A stretch of 64,000 nucleotides of DNA, taken from Carboxylicivirga litoralis. GTDB lineage: Bacteria; Bacteroidota; Bacteroidia; Bacteroidales; Marinilabiliaceae. Positions 7,853-17,633 of this stretch are shown piece after piece; the first letter of the stretch is position 1, and each line of letters begins with the position of its first letter. Position numbers and translations under genes: made by a program. The stretch spans positions 124,001 through 188,000 of the forward strand of contig NZ_JAFMVC010000002.1 of the NCBI RefSeq assembly GCF_025499605.1, in the 5' to 3' direction. The notes under the pieces were generated by a model, which was not told where the DNA came from, did no database searches, and saw only the letters and a list, made by a program, of their open reading frames with translations.

Positions 7853-8983
7853 ATGAATTTATTCGATGTATATTCACTTTTCGATATAACGCCTGTTAAA
7901 GCGAAAGACTGTTATGTGTGGGATGATCAAGGGAATAAATACCTTGATTTATATGGAGGGCATGCCGTTATCTCAGTAGGTCATAGTCATCCACATTATG
8001 TCGATCGCATTAGTTCGCAGTTAAAAAACATTGGCTTTTATAGTAATTCGGTGCAAAACCCGATGCAGCAAGAACTGGCCGGTAAGTTGGGCGAGCTAAG
8101 CGAAATGGACGATTATCAACTGTTTCTGTGTAACTCAGGTGCCGAGGCCAACGAAAATGCCTTAAAATTAGCCTCATTTCATACCGGAAGGAAAAAGATT
8201 GTGGCGTTTGAACGAGGTTTTCACGGACGTACTTCTGGCGCGGTGGCCATTACCGATAACCAAAAGATTGTAGCGCCTTTTAATGCCAATCACGATATTG
8301 AGATAGTCCCGTGGGAAGATACCGACGCGGTTGAAAAAGCTTTGTCGACAAATGATGTGGCGGCTGTTATTATTGAAGGTATCCAGGGGATTGGTGGTAT
8401 ACACATACCATCATCAGCATTTCTCAGCCAGCTACAGCAGATATGTAAGAAGTATGGTACACTTCTTATTCTTGATGAAATACAGTCGGGATATGGGCGT
8501 AGTGGAAAGTTTTTTGCATTTCAGTATTCAGATATTCAACCTGATATAGTCACCATGGCAAAAGGTATGGGTAATGGCTTTCCGATTGGGGGCGTATTGA
8601 TATCTCCTGAGATTAAAGCTGAAAAGGGAATGTTGGGAACCACTTTTGGAGGAAATTACCTGGCATGTGCAGCTGGTTTGGCCGTATTAGAGATAATTAA
8701 AGAAGAAAGCTTGTTGGAGAATGTAATTAAAAGTGGAAATTACCTTTCTGAAAAACTCTCTGTAATGCCTAATATTAAAGAGGTTAGAGGAGTTGGGTTA
8801 ATGGTGGCTATTGAAAAAAATGAAAAAATAGCACTAATAAGGAAGGAGTTATTGTTAAAAAATTATATTTTTACCGGCGTTTCCGGCACATGTACAATGA
8901 GGTTATTGCCTCCAATGACTCTCAATAAGAGCCATATAGACTTGTTTATTGCTAGTCTTGAGGCTGCTGTTGATAGTGGTTAA
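7853..8983 (+). CDS. argD: Acetylornithine (N-acylornithine) aminotransferase
   Basis: Class-III PLP transaminase converting N-acylglutamate semialdehyde to N-acylornithine. At 376 residues it is typical for ArgD. Visible motifs are NSGAEANENALKLA (94-107), the PLP-ring aspartate in LILDEIQSGYG (Asp209) and the Schiff-base lysine in TMAKGMGNGFP (Lys237), then GTTFGGNYLA. It starts 71 bp after the T-run of an intrinsic terminator. Its last 280 bp are visibly more AT-rich (AAAAATGAAAAAATAGC-like wording) than the rest of the gene, up to the HNH gene 12 bp downstream. The function is secure; the acyl group (acetyl or succinyl) is not. Confidence 0.95.
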   Translation: MNLFDVYSLFDITPVKAKDCYVWDDQGNKYLDLYGGHAVISVGHSHPHYVDRISSQLKNIGFYSNSVQNPMQQELAGKLGELSEMDDYQLFLCNSGAEANENALKLASFHTGRKKIVAFERGFHGRTSGAVAITDNQKIVAPFNANHDIEIVPWEDTDAVEKALSTNDVAAVIIEGIQGIGGIHIPSSAFLSQLQQICKKYGTLLILDEIQSGYGRSGKFFAFQYSDIQPDIVTMAKGMGNGFPIGGVLISPEIKAEKGMLGTTFGGNYLACAAGLAVLEIIKEESLLENVIKSGNYLSEKLSVMPNIKEVRGVGLMVAIEKNEKIALIRKELLLKNYIFTGVSGTCTMRLLPPMTLNKSHIDLFIASLEAAVDSG

Positions 8984-8995
8984 TATGTAGCTAAA

Positions 8996-9586
8996 ATGGT
9001 AAGATCGTACTGGAATGAAGAATGGAAAGAGCTAGAGTTTGAAAAAGGTGCTTTAAAGAAAAGGTATGCGATTTCGAGCTATGGTAGAATTATTAGTTTT
9101 ACTGATAAGATTGAAGAAGGGGATTATATTCGGGGTGGCAAATTAAGAGGGTATCCAACCTTGCCTTTGCGACCTTTTGGAAAGTCAAAAACCTTCTATG
9201 TTCATAAGTTGGTAGCTGAACTGTTTCTTCCTAAAGCTTCACCCGACCAGGAATATGTAATCCATCTCGATTACAACAAATCAAATAATTTTATTGAAAA
9301 CCTTCGGTGGGCCGATAAAAAGGATATGTTTGAGCATCAGCAAAAAAACCCTTCTGTTTTAGAGGCCAGAGAGAAACAAAAAGGACGAAAGACACAACAA
9401 GGTCATAAACTTACTGCGACCCAGGTGATGCGATTGAAAATGAAGATTAATGATCCGAATCGCAAAACACGATTGAAGCTAATAGCCCGAGAATTTGGTA
9501 TTAGTGAAATGCAATTATACCGTATTAAATCGGGTGAAAACTGGGGGCATGTTGAGGTAGAAGTTCCAGGCGAAGAGACAAAATAG
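8996..9586 (+). CDS. NUMOD4-type HNH endonuclease-like protein
   Basis: A 196-residue protein with the layout of free-standing homing-endonuclease relatives. The N-terminal NUMOD4-like part (WNEEWKELEF, YAISSYGRI) is at about 5-35. An HNH_3-like core at about 70-105 shows VHKLVAELFLP then H-x-D-x-N-x(2)-N (HLDYNKSNN) and ENLRW. A C-terminal helix-turn-helix (LIAREFGISEMQLYRIKSGENW) lies at about 160-185. It sits between argD and proC, 12 bp after argD, in a cluster where it has no metabolic role. The key His, Asp and Asn residues are present, so it may be active; it may instead be a domesticated DNA-binding protein. I saw no intron or intein in the neighbouring genes. Confidence 0.8.
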   Translation: MVRSYWNEEWKELEFEKGALKKRYAISSYGRIISFTDKIEEGDYIRGGKLRGYPTLPLRPFGKSKTFYVHKLVAELFLPKASPDQEYVIHLDYNKSNNFIENLRWADKKDMFEHQQKNPSVLEAREKQKGRKTQQGHKLTATQVMRLKMKINDPNRKTRLKLIAREFGISEMQLYRIKSGENWGHVEVEVPGEETK

Positions 9587-9684
9587 ACTTTCTGCGGGAT
9601 TTTTGACTGTTTTTGTGTAAGTTTATAAGTTCAAACATTGTTTTTCTTATAAGTTGACATGAGGACAACTCAAAAATTGACAGC

Positions 9685-10485
9685 ATGAAAGTTGATAAAG
9701 TGGCTATAATTGGTGGCGGTAACTTGGGAACTGCCATAGCAAAAGGATTATTGTCTAATAACCTGTTGCGAGCTTCGCAGATTACAATTACAAGAAGACG
9801 AACGTCTTTATTAGCTGATTTAAAAGAAAAAGGTGTTGTTGTAACAAAAGATAATTGTGCAGCAACACGTGGAGCTGATATTGTCTTGTTAGGTGTAAAG
9901 CCCTATCAATTAGAGGCTATTGTGCGCGAAATCTCACCAGAGTTAAATGAGAATACTATTCTTGTTTCTTTAGCGACAGGTATCTCGTCGGAGCAAATTC
10001 AGTCATATAGCTCAGTTCAGTTGCCAATTTTTAGGGCCATGCCAAATACGGCCATTGAAATAGGCGAGTCAATGACGTGTATATCAGCTTTTAATGCTTC
10101 AGAGGAACAGGAGGCGCTGGTGGTTGAGTTGTTTTCGCAGATGGGCGAGGCTATAATTATTCCGGAGGAGCTGATGGCGGCTTCTACCGTTTTGGCAGCA
10201 TGCGGAATTGCTTATGCCATGCGATTTATTCGTGCTGCTACTCAAGGAGGGATAGAGATTGGTTTCGGCTCGAAGCTGGCTTTGCAAATTTCGGCTCAAA
10301 CCATCAAGGGAGCTGCTGATTTGTTGATTCAGAAGGGAACGCATCCTGAAGACGAAATTGATAAAGTGACAACACCACGCGGTGTTACCATTTCGGGACT
10401 TAACGAGATGGAGCACCAGGGCTTTAGCTCATCGCTTATCAAAGGTCTGCTGACATCGTTTAATAAGATTGAAAACGGTAAGTAA
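9685..10485 (+). CDS. proC: Pyrroline-5-carboxylate reductase
   Basis: Last step of proline synthesis: NAD(P)H-dependent reduction of pyrroline-5-carboxylate. It has the N-terminal nucleotide-binding motif AIIGGGNLGTAIAKG (7-21) and the C-terminal family signature around TTPRGVTISGLNEME followed by a helix. Its 266 residues are the standard length. It begins 98 bp after the HNH gene and ends 6 bp before proB, so proC-proB-proA are one translationally packed unit inserted between argD and argB. Confidence 0.96.
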   Translation: MKVDKVAIIGGGNLGTAIAKGLLSNNLLRASQITITRRRTSLLADLKEKGVVVTKDNCAATRGADIVLLGVKPYQLEAIVREISPELNENTILVSLATGISSEQIQSYSSVQLPIFRAMPNTAIEIGESMTCISAFNASEEQEALVVELFSQMGEAIIIPEELMAASTVLAACGIAYAMRFIRAATQGGIEIGFGSKLALQISAQTIKGAADLLIQKGTHPEDEIDKVTTPRGVTISGLNEMEHQGFSSSLIKGLLTSFNKIENGK

Positions 10486-10491
10486 GCGCCT

Positions 10492-11580
10492 ATGTACGAT
10501 AAGGTTTGTATCAAAATTGGTTCTAATGTGTTGGCTAATTCAGAAGGAGGCTTAAACAAAAGTCGTATCAATGAATTGGTGATGCAGATGGCGCGCCTGC
10601 ACAAAGAAGGTAAGAAGATTGTACTGGTCTCATCAGGAGCAGTGGCATCGGCTCGTGGCCTGGTTGTGCCAGATAAAAGAACGGATCGGGTTTCGCAACG
10701 GCAATTGCTCTCTTCAGTAGGTCAGGTGAAGCTGATGAACTTGTATGCTCAATTGTTTGACTTGCACGATATCCAAATTGCTCAGGTTTTGGTGACAAAG
10801 CAGGATTTCAGTACGCGTGAGCATTACCTGAATATGAAAAACTGTGTGCATGCCTTGTGGGATAACAATGTTTTACCCATTGTTAATGAAAACGATGCTG
10901 TTTCGGTTACGGCGCTTATGTTCACCGATAATGATGAGTTGAGCGGAATGATGGCCTCTATGATGAGCTGTCAGGGTTTACTGATTCTATCTAACGTCGA
11001 CGGTATCTATAATGGTCATCCGAACGATAAGGAGGCGCGTGTGATACCAGAAATCAGTGCAGAGGAAAAAGATTTGGAGCAGTTTATAACGACTGCGAAA
11101 TCGGATTTTGGCCGAGGGGGTATGTTGACTAAATGTCGTGTGGCTCAAAAGTCGGCTATGTCGGGCATAAATGTGCATATTGCCAATGGCACCAAAGACG
11201 GCATTATAACAGGTTTATTAAAAAACTGCGAATCAGTTGTGCATACTCATTTTAAAGCCGGTGAAGGGTATCCAGCAGTGAAGCAATGGATTGCCTTTTC
11301 CGAAGGGTTTGCTAAGTCTGAAGTGGTTGTGAATCAGGGCGCGTTTGATGCCTTGTGTTCGAATAAAGCAAGTAGTTTGTTATTGGCGGGTGTTCTAGAA
11401 TTCTCTGAAAGTTTTGAAAAAGGTGATCTATTAAGAATCCGGAATGAACAGGGCACAATCATAGGAATTGGTAAAGCGGCGTATAGTCATTCAAAAGCTG
11501 AAAAGCATTTGCATGAAAAGAAGTATAAGCCCTTGATTCATTACGATTACCTTTATGTCTTTCCTGAATTTTTAAGTTAA
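10492..11580 (+). CDS. proB: Glutamate 5-kinase
   Basis: It phosphorylates glutamate to gamma-glutamyl phosphate, the committed step of proline synthesis. The 362-residue protein has an amino-acid kinase domain ([13 protein letters not shown] at 8-20, [42 protein letters not shown]) and a C-terminal PUA-like domain from about 270. This is the two-domain form also known from E. coli, where proline feeds back on the kinase domain. It starts 6 bp after proC and lies 19 bp before proA. Confidence 0.96.
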   Translation: MYDKVCIKIGSNVLANSEGGLNKSRINELVMQMARLHKEGKKIVLVSSGAVASARGLVVPDKRTDRVSQRQLLSSVGQVKLMNLYAQLFDLHDIQIAQVLVTKQDFSTREHYLNMKNCVHALWDNNVLPIVNENDAVSVTALMFTDNDELSGMMASMMSCQGLLILSNVDGIYNGHPNDKEARVIPEISAEEKDLEQFITTAKSDFGRGGMLTKCRVAQKSAMSGINVHIANGTKDGIITGLLKNCESVVHTHFKAGEGYPAVKQWIAFSEGFAKSEVVVNQGAFDALCSNKASSLLLAGVLEFSESFEKGDLLRIRNEQGTIIGIGKAAYSHSKAEKHLHEKKYKPLIHYDYLYVFPEFLS

Positions 11581-11599
11581 TCATGCTAATCCTGAAAAT

Positions 11600-12847
11600 A
11601 TGTACCGAACCTATTTCGAAAAAGTAAAAGAAGCATCGCGATGCATGACGCGCATTGGTGCAGAAGAAACGGCATCTGTACTTAAAGCCTTGGCAAAAGA
11701 GTTACGCCTGGCTGCAGATGCTATTGTCTCTGCCAATGTGAAGGATTTGGAACGAATGGCGGTCGATAATCCTAAATATGACCGACTGAAGTTGACAAAG
11801 GAGCGTATAGAAGCCATTGCATCTGATACCGAAAATGTTGCTCTTCTGCCATGTCCGGTTGGTGAAGTGCTTGAGTGCCGAACTTTACAAAATGGCCTTG
11901 AGCTAGAGAAGAAGCGAGTCGCCTTGGGTGTTGTTGGAGTAATTTACGAAGCGCGGCCCAATGTAACCATCGATGTGTTTGCGCTTTGTATTCGCTCAGG
12001 AAATGCTTGTGTGTTAAAAGGGGGAAGTGATGCGGAATACAGCAATATTATATTAGTTGATATTGTTAAAAAAGTACTTGACAAGCATGGTGTTGATTCG
12101 GATATTATTCAGCTCCTACCTGCTGATAGAAAAGCGACTGACGAGTTGATGAATGCAGTGGGGTTTGTTGATGTGCTGATTCCTCGCGGTTCTCAAGGCC
12201 TGATTAATTTGGTGCGCGATAATGCCAAACTGCCGGTCATTGAAACCGGAGCGGGTATTGTGCATACCTATTTTGATGAATCAGGTGAACTCGAACTGGG
12301 GAGGCAAGTGGTTTTTAATGCCAAAACGCGTCGCGTGAGCGTTTGTAATGCGCTCGATTGCCTGGTGTTACATCGAAGTCGCTTGAATGATTTACCAGCT
12401 TTGATTCAAGATATGGTTTCGAAGCAAGTTGAGATTTATGCTGATGAATGTGCCTATCAACAATTAAAAGGAGAGTATCCTGATGAATTGCTGCATAAGG
12501 CCACAAAGGAAGATTTTGGAACTGAATTTTTATCATTGAAGCTTGCTATAAAAACAGTAGATGATTTTGATTCAGCACTCGAGCACATCTATCAATATAG
12601 CTCGAAGCACAGCGAGGCCATTATAGCTGAAGACGCCGATGTTATTGAGCGATATTTGAATGAAGTAGATGCGGCAGCTGTTTATGTTAATACAAGTACA
12701 GCTTTTACCGATGGTGCTCAGTTTGGTTTGGGAGCTGAAATAGGTATCAGTACGCAAAAGTTGCATGCACGTGGACCAATGGGATTGCGTGAGCTGACAT
12801 CTTATAAATGGATAATAAAAGGAAACGGACAGATTCGTCCGGCTTAG
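11600..12847 (+). CDS. proA: Gamma-glutamyl phosphate reductase
   Basis: NADPH-dependent conversion of gamma-glutamyl phosphate to glutamate semialdehyde. It has an aldehyde-dehydrogenase-like fold of 415 residues with [14 protein letters not shown] (112-125), VLKGGSDA, and the catalytic cysteine in [12 protein letters not shown] (Cys249). The C-terminal block [21 protein letters not shown] is intact. It follows proB by 19 bp and precedes argB by 21 bp. ProA-made semialdehyde goes to proline while ArgB/ArgC use the acylated form, so the cluster encodes both branches from glutamate. Confidence 0.97.
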   Translation: MYRTYFEKVKEASRCMTRIGAEETASVLKALAKELRLAADAIVSANVKDLERMAVDNPKYDRLKLTKERIEAIASDTENVALLPCPVGEVLECRTLQNGLELEKKRVALGVVGVIYEARPNVTIDVFALCIRSGNACVLKGGSDAEYSNIILVDIVKKVLDKHGVDSDIIQLLPADRKATDELMNAVGFVDVLIPRGSQGLINLVRDNAKLPVIETGAGIVHTYFDESGELELGRQVVFNAKTRRVSVCNALDCLVLHRSRLNDLPALIQDMVSKQVEIYADECAYQQLKGEYPDELLHKATKEDFGTEFLSLKLAIKTVDDFDSALEHIYQYSSKHSEAIIAEDADVIERYLNEVDAAAVYVNTSTAFTDGAQFGLGAEIGISTQKLHARGPMGLRELTSYKWIIKGNGQIRPA

Positions 12848-12868
12848 GTTTATAATAAAAATAGGATT

Positions 12869-13651
12869 ATGCACGATAGACTGACCATTGTAAAAGTGGG
12901 GGGCAAAGTGGTTGAAGAAGAGGAATCGCTGAAGGCGTTTATTAAGGATTTTGCAAGTATTGCTGGACAAAAAATATTGGTTCATGGAGGAGGACGTTCG
13001 GCAACCGCTATTGCTGAGCAGCTTGGGTTTGAGACAAAAATGGTGGATGGCCGACGCATCACCGATCAGAAAATGCTGGATGTGGTAGTGATGGTATACG
13101 GAGGTTTGGTTAATAAGAATATTGTAGCTCAGTTGCAGGCTTTGAACAAGCAAGCGGTTGGGCTTACTGGTGCTGACCTGGATTGTGTTCGTGCAATTAA
13201 ACGCCCGGTTAAAGATATTGATTATGGCTATGTTGGCGATGTCACATCGGTTAACTCAGAGCAATTAGAAGAGTTGGTAAAAAATGGCGTGATACCTGTT
13301 GTAGCTCCTTTAACGCACGATGGTGAAGGACAAATGCTGAATACCAATGCCGACACCATGGCGGCTGAGTTAGCAAAAGCCTTCGCATCTTCCTTTAGAG
13401 TGTCGCTGGTGTATTGTTTTGAGAAGAAGGGCGTGCTCGAGAATCCGGATGATGATGATTCGGTTATTGCTAACCTAACTAGTGATTTGTTTTCAGAATA
13501 TAAGGAGTCGGGTGTAGTTTCGGAAGGGATGATTCCGAAGCTGGACAATGGTTTTGCGGCCTTAAAAAGAGGAGTGTCTGAAGTGTATATTACTAATATC
13601 GAAGGGTTGAAAAATGGTTTTTCATCCGGAACATTGTTAACAATTGATTAA
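12869..13651 (+). CDS. argB: Acetylglutamate kinase
   Basis: It phosphorylates N-acylglutamate, the second step of arginine synthesis. The 260-residue amino-acid kinase has KVGGKVVEEEES at the N-terminus, ILVHGGGRSATAIAEQLG (about 36-53), GLTGADLD and LNTNADTMAAELAKA. It is short, lacking the N-terminal helix that builds the arginine-inhibited hexamer in some bacteria, so it may not be feedback-inhibited in that way. It starts 21 bp after proA and ends 3 bp before argE. Confidence 0.93.
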   Translation: MHDRLTIVKVGGKVVEEEESLKAFIKDFASIAGQKILVHGGGRSATAIAEQLGFETKMVDGRRITDQKMLDVVVMVYGGLVNKNIVAQLQALNKQAVGLTGADLDCVRAIKRPVKDIDYGYVGDVTSVNSEQLEELVKNGVIPVVAPLTHDGEGQMLNTNADTMAAELAKAFASSFRVSLVYCFEKKGVLENPDDDDSVIANLTSDLFSEYKESGVVSEGMIPKLDNGFAALKRGVSEVYITNIEGLKNGFSSGTLLTID

Positions 13652-13654
13652 TCT

Positions 13655-14722
13655 ATGCAAGAAAAACAAACAAAATATACAGCAGAGGCAATTGAGTTGC
13701 TGAAGCAATTAATTACTATCCAGTCTTTCAGTCGCGAAGAGAGTGAGGTGGCCAATCTAATGGCGGATTACTTGGGTAATAATAGCCTAAAGGTCAATCG
13801 TAAGGGCCACAATGTGTGGTGTTGGGCAAGTGAAAAAGATGAAACGAAGCCGACTATTTTATTAAATTCTCATTTAGATACGGTTAAACCTTCCTCAAAA
13901 TGGACGTATGACCCATTTGGTGCAACACTGGAAGGTGATAAGTTAACCGGTTTGGGTAGTAATGATGCAGGTGGGCCTTTGGTAGCACTTATGGCAACTT
14001 TTCTATGCCTCAAAGATGAAGAGCTGGATTATAACCTGGTGTTTGCAGCCACAGCAGAGGAGGAGAACTCTGGAGCCAAGGGCGTTGCCTCGATTTTGCC
14101 TCAATTAGGTAAAATTGATTTAGGCATTGTAGGAGAGCCAACCCAAATGCAAATGGCAGTTGCCGAGAAAGGTCTGATGGTGCTGGATTGCGAGGCACAC
14201 GGAAAAACTGGTCATGCGGCTCGAGAGGAAGGTGAAAATGCTTTATACAAAGCATTGAAGGATATTGAATGGTTTAAAGCTTACGAGTTTGATAAGGTTT
14301 CGCCGCATTTGGGAGCTGTGAAGATGACAGTAACACAAATTGAAGCAGGAACTCAGCACAACGTGGTGCCCGATTCGTGTCAGTTTGTAGTGGATGTGCG
14401 TTTGAATGAAAATTATAGCAATGAGGAGTGTCATCAAATCATTGAACAGCATGTTACTTGTGATGTAAAACCTCGTTCTTTCCGCCTGAACAGTTCTTTT
14501 ATTCCGGTCGAACACCCTTTAGTACAGCGTGGTGTTGAGTTGGGGCTTTCATATTATGGTTCTCCAACTACTTCAGATCAGGCTGTAATGGATTTTACAA
14601 CGATAAAAATAGGTTGTGGGGATTCAGCTCGTTCTCATACGCCGGATGAGTATATCTATTTGTCTGAAATCACAGAAGGAATTGATATTTACCTACGTTT
14701 ATTGAGTGAGCTAAAGCTCTAA
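13655..14722 (+). CDS. argE: M20 deacylase ArgE (N-acylornithine/citrulline)
   Basis: A zinc-dependent M20 peptidase-family amidohydrolase that removes the acyl group late in arginine synthesis. The metal ligands are visible: His73 and Asp75 in LLNSHLDTVKP, Asp104 in GLGSNDAGG, and the catalytic/ligand pair Glu136-Glu137 in TAEEENSGAKG. A dimerisation lid lies in the middle and a late histidine in CGDSARSHTPDEYI. The length (355) fits ArgE-like enzymes. In Bacteroidota this enzyme may act on acetyl- or succinyl-citrulline or on acyl-ornithine; the sequence alone does not tell. Confidence 0.9.
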   Translation: MQEKQTKYTAEAIELLKQLITIQSFSREESEVANLMADYLGNNSLKVNRKGHNVWCWASEKDETKPTILLNSHLDTVKPSSKWTYDPFGATLEGDKLTGLGSNDAGGPLVALMATFLCLKDEELDYNLVFAATAEEENSGAKGVASILPQLGKIDLGIVGEPTQMQMAVAEKGLMVLDCEAHGKTGHAAREEGENALYKALKDIEWFKAYEFDKVSPHLGAVKMTVTQIEAGTQHNVVPDSCQFVVDVRLNENYSNEECHQIIEQHVTCDVKPRSFRLNSSFIPVEHPLVQRGVELGLSYYGSPTTSDQAVMDFTTIKIGCGDSARSHTPDEYIYLSEITEGIDIYLRLLSELKL

Positions 14723-14923
14723 TAATAAGATATGTTTTATTGATAAATTATTTATATACACTTAAAATAATGACAATTGTCATATAATGTGGTGTAAAAT
14801 GTATAATTATAAATAAAAAGTGAATATATTTACCAATTCGAAAGATGGAGGTTTTTATTTCTTTCAAATAGTAACTTCTTTTTGATTGGTAACAGATATT
14901 GCTAACAACTAAAAAGTTAAGTT
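14723..14923. promoter_or_regulatory. argE-argH spacer with palindromes
   Basis: The 200-bp gap holds three features. ATGACAATTGTCAT (14770-14783) is a perfect 14-bp palindrome. ATGTATAATTATAAAT (14799-14814) matches the argR operator at 14 of 16 positions. A long hairpin can form from TTACCAAT (14830-14837) and ATTGGTAA (14885-14892), enclosing a GAAAG/CTTTC pair. Together these suggest a separate, ArgR-responsive promoter for argH-gltA, although no exact TAnnTTTG is seen. Confidence 0.45.
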
Positions 14924-16255
14924 ATGAAGTTATGGGATAAAGGAACTTCTGTTGATAAACGAATTGAGGAATTCACGGTTGGACGCGATCGTGAGCTGGA
15001 TGTATTTCTGGCACCTTTCGATATATTGGGAACCATGGCGCACATCACCATGTTGGAGAGTGTTGGACTATTAGAGAAGAAAGAGCTGGAAGCATTGCTG
15101 GAGGAATTAAAAGTGCTGCATTCACTCGCCATTGAAGGTGATTTTGTAATCGAAGATGGCGTTGAAGATGTGCATTCGCAGGTAGAACTGATGCTAACCC
15201 GCAAATTGGGCGATGTTGGTAAAAAAGTTCATAGTGGCCGCTCTCGCAACGACCAGGTTTTATTGGATTTGAAGCTTTATACTCGTCATCGTATTGAAGA
15301 AGTTGTTAAAGCAGTGGATAAGCTGTTTGTTGTTCTTCAGCAAAAAAGTGAAGAGCACAAAGCTGTGCTGATACCGGGCTATACACATTTGCAGGTGGCT
15401 ATGCCATCATCGTTTGGCGTGTGGTTTGGAGCCTTTGCCGAGAGTTTGGCCGATGATTTATTGTTATTGCAGGCGGCTTGGCGAACAGCCAATCAAAATC
15501 CATTGGGGACGGCAGCTGGTTATGGCTCATCTTTTCCTTTAAACCGAACCATGACGACAGAGTTGCTCGGCTTTGAGGACTTAAACTACAATGTAGGTTA
15601 TGCACAGATGGCAAGGGGTAAGATGGAGCGAACGGTAGCTTATGCCATGTCTTCGGTAGCACAAACGGTTGGCAAACTGGCTGTAGATGGCTGTTTATTT
15701 ACCAGTCAGAATTTTGGCTTTATTAAACTGCCCGATGAACTGACAACTGGCTCAAGTATTATGCCGCATAAGAAGAATCCGGATGTGTTTGAGTTATTGA
15801 GGGCACACTGTAATAAGTTGCAGGCATTGCCCGAGTCAATAGGTATGATAACTGCGAATTTACCTACAGGTTATTTTCGTGATTTGCAGTTGATAAAAGA
15901 GCTGTATATGCCTGCCTTTGATGAGCTGTTGGATTGTTTGCAGATTGCCACTTTTGCAATTGAGAACATTGAGGTAAAGCATGATATCATGCAGGATGAA
16001 AAGTATAAACTGGCCTTTAGTGTTGAAGAGGTAAATAAATTAGTGCTGAGTGGTGTGCCATTTAGAGATGCCTACAAACAAGTTGGTTTAGCAATTGAAG
16101 CCGGACAGTTTGAGACTGATGGACAGGTGAATCATACACATGAGGGTTCCATCGGTAACTTATGTAACGAAAGGATTGAGCAAAAGAAAAATAAAATAAT
16201 ACAAGAGTTTGGTTTTGAAGAGCTTGAAAAAGTGATTCAGAGCCTTGTAAAATAA
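14924..16255 (+). CDS. argH: Argininosuccinate lyase
   Basis: It splits argininosuccinate into arginine and fumarate, the last pathway step. A fumarase/aspartase-superfamily enzyme of 443 residues with KVHSGRSRNDQ (101-111), GYTHLQVAMPSSFG (152-165) carrying the catalytic histidine region, and the signature GSSIMPHKKNPD (276-287). A 200-bp spacer with ArgR-box-like sequence precedes it, and gltA starts 8 bp after its stop, so argH and gltA are almost certainly co-transcribed. Confidence 0.97.
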   Translation: MKLWDKGTSVDKRIEEFTVGRDRELDVFLAPFDILGTMAHITMLESVGLLEKKELEALLEELKVLHSLAIEGDFVIEDGVEDVHSQVELMLTRKLGDVGKKVHSGRSRNDQVLLDLKLYTRHRIEEVVKAVDKLFVVLQQKSEEHKAVLIPGYTHLQVAMPSSFGVWFGAFAESLADDLLLLQAAWRTANQNPLGTAAGYGSSFPLNRTMTTELLGFEDLNYNVGYAQMARGKMERTVAYAMSSVAQTVGKLAVDGCLFTSQNFGFIKLPDELTTGSSIMPHKKNPDVFELLRAHCNKLQALPESIGMITANLPTGYFRDLQLIKELYMPAFDELLDCLQIATFAIENIEVKHDIMQDEKYKLAFSVEEVNKLVLSGVPFRDAYKQVGLAIEAGQFETDGQVNHTHEGSIGNLCNERIEQKKNKIIQEFGFEELEKVIQSLVK

Positions 16256-16263
16256 AATAACGT

Positions 16264-17604
16264 ATGGCAATATTTGAGAAATTGGCGAAAGATGCTGTTG
16301 CATCGAGTGATATTGAAAAGTCATTGTTTGATCAGTTTAGTGTTAAACGGGGATTGCGAAATGCCGATTTCTCTGGTGTGTTGGTAGGTTTAACCACCAT
16401 AGGTGATGTTGAAGGGTACGATAAAGTGGATGGTAAACTAATTCCAAAAGAAGGCAAGTTATTTTACCGTGGCGTGGAGCTGAAAGAACTGGCTAAAGGG
16501 TTTCAGTCGGCTGGTCGTCATGGGTTTGAAGAAACAGCTTACCTATTGCTTTCCGGCCAATTACCGAGCGTTGAACAGCTAAATGCATTCACAGCCGAGT
16601 TGGAATTGGAGCGTCATTTGCCACCTTTCTTTTCTAAGAATATGATTTTGTCACTTCGTGGACGAGATATCATGAATATGTTAGCGCGATCTGTTTTGGG
16701 ATTGTATACAGCAGATGAAAAAGCAGAAGATTTGTCGCCTGAAAATCTAATACAACAATCCATTAGTTTGATTGCGAAATTTCCCGTTATTGTAGCCTAC
16801 TCTTACTTTGGTATGCGTCATTCGTATCAGAAAAAATCGTTGGTGATTCGTCATCCACAACCTCACTTGAGTACAGCAGAAAACTTTCTGTACATGCTGA
16901 AAGGGGATAACTACACCAAGCTGGAGGCTGATTTGCTTGACTTATCGCTGGTTATTCATGCTGAGCACGGAGGAGGAAATAATTCATCGTTTACAACGCG
17001 TGTGGTTAGTTCGGCACAAACCGATACATATTCGGCTATTGCAGCTGCTTTGGGGTCACTAAAAGGAGGGCTTCACGGAGGCGCTAATCTGAAAGTCATG
17101 GATATGATGGAAAATATCAAAGCCAATGTAAAGGACTGGCGCAATGAAAAAGAGATAAAAGCATATTTGCAAAAGATATTAAAGAAAGAAGCCTTTGATA
17201 ACACCGGTAAAATTTATGGAATTGGGCATGCGATTTACACTAACTCCGATCCAAGAGCCGTCTTGTTAAAAGAAAAGGCTGAAGCATTAGCTATTGAAAA
17301 AGGTCGTCTGGATGAATTTCATCTCTATGCGGCCATTGAACGATTGGCACCGCAGGTATTTTACGAGTTCAAAGGAGCCAACGCCAAAGTAATCTGCGCC
17401 AATGTCGACTTTTATAGTGGCTTTGTTTATGATTGCCTGGAGATTCCAAAGGAGATTTATACACCTATTTTTGCTGTGTCGCGTATTGCCGGTTGGTGTG
17501 CGCACCGTATCGAGGAAGTAACGTTTTCGAGCCGACGTATCATTCGTCCGGCCTATAAAAACGTGTCAGAACGAATTGATTATACTGAATTAGACAATAG
17601 ATAG
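16264..17604 (+). CDS. gltA: Citrate synthase
   Basis: It condenses acetyl-CoA and oxaloacetate to citrate. The 446-residue protein shows citrate synthase motifs: LFYRGVELKELA, the histidines of VIHAEHGGGNNSSF (His232, His235), GSLKGGLHGGAN (His271), GIGHAIYT (His322) and ANVDFYSGF with the catalytic aspartate. It is of the Bacteroidota type with an extended N-terminus (about 60 residues before KLFYRG). The 8-bp spacing to argH ties citrate formation, and so the 2-oxoglutarate and glutamate supply, to arginine synthesis. A methylcitrate synthase activity cannot be excluded from sequence. Confidence 0.93.
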   Translation: MAIFEKLAKDAVASSDIEKSLFDQFSVKRGLRNADFSGVLVGLTTIGDVEGYDKVDGKLIPKEGKLFYRGVELKELAKGFQSAGRHGFEETAYLLLSGQLPSVEQLNAFTAELELERHLPPFFSKNMILSLRGRDIMNMLARSVLGLYTADEKAEDLSPENLIQQSISLIAKFPVIVAYSYFGMRHSYQKKSLVIRHPQPHLSTAENFLYMLKGDNYTKLEADLLDLSLVIHAEHGGGNNSSFTTRVVSSAQTDTYSAIAAALGSLKGGLHGGANLKVMDMMENIKANVKDWRNEKEIKAYLQKILKKEAFDNTGKIYGIGHAIYTNSDPRAVLLKEKAEALAIEKGRLDEFHLYAAIERLAPQVFYEFKGANAKVICANVDFYSGFVYDCLEIPKEIYTPIFAVSRIAGWCAHRIEEVTFSSRRIIRPAYKNVSERIDYTELDNR

Positions 17605-17633
17605 GAAATTAAGAATTTTTGTTGATTGGGTAT

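Noticed and set aside
12572-13153. 193-codon minus-strand frame
   Set aside because: Shadow of proA and argB, which have full motif support on the plus strand; the translation is rich in histidine and serine, as is usual for antisense frames.
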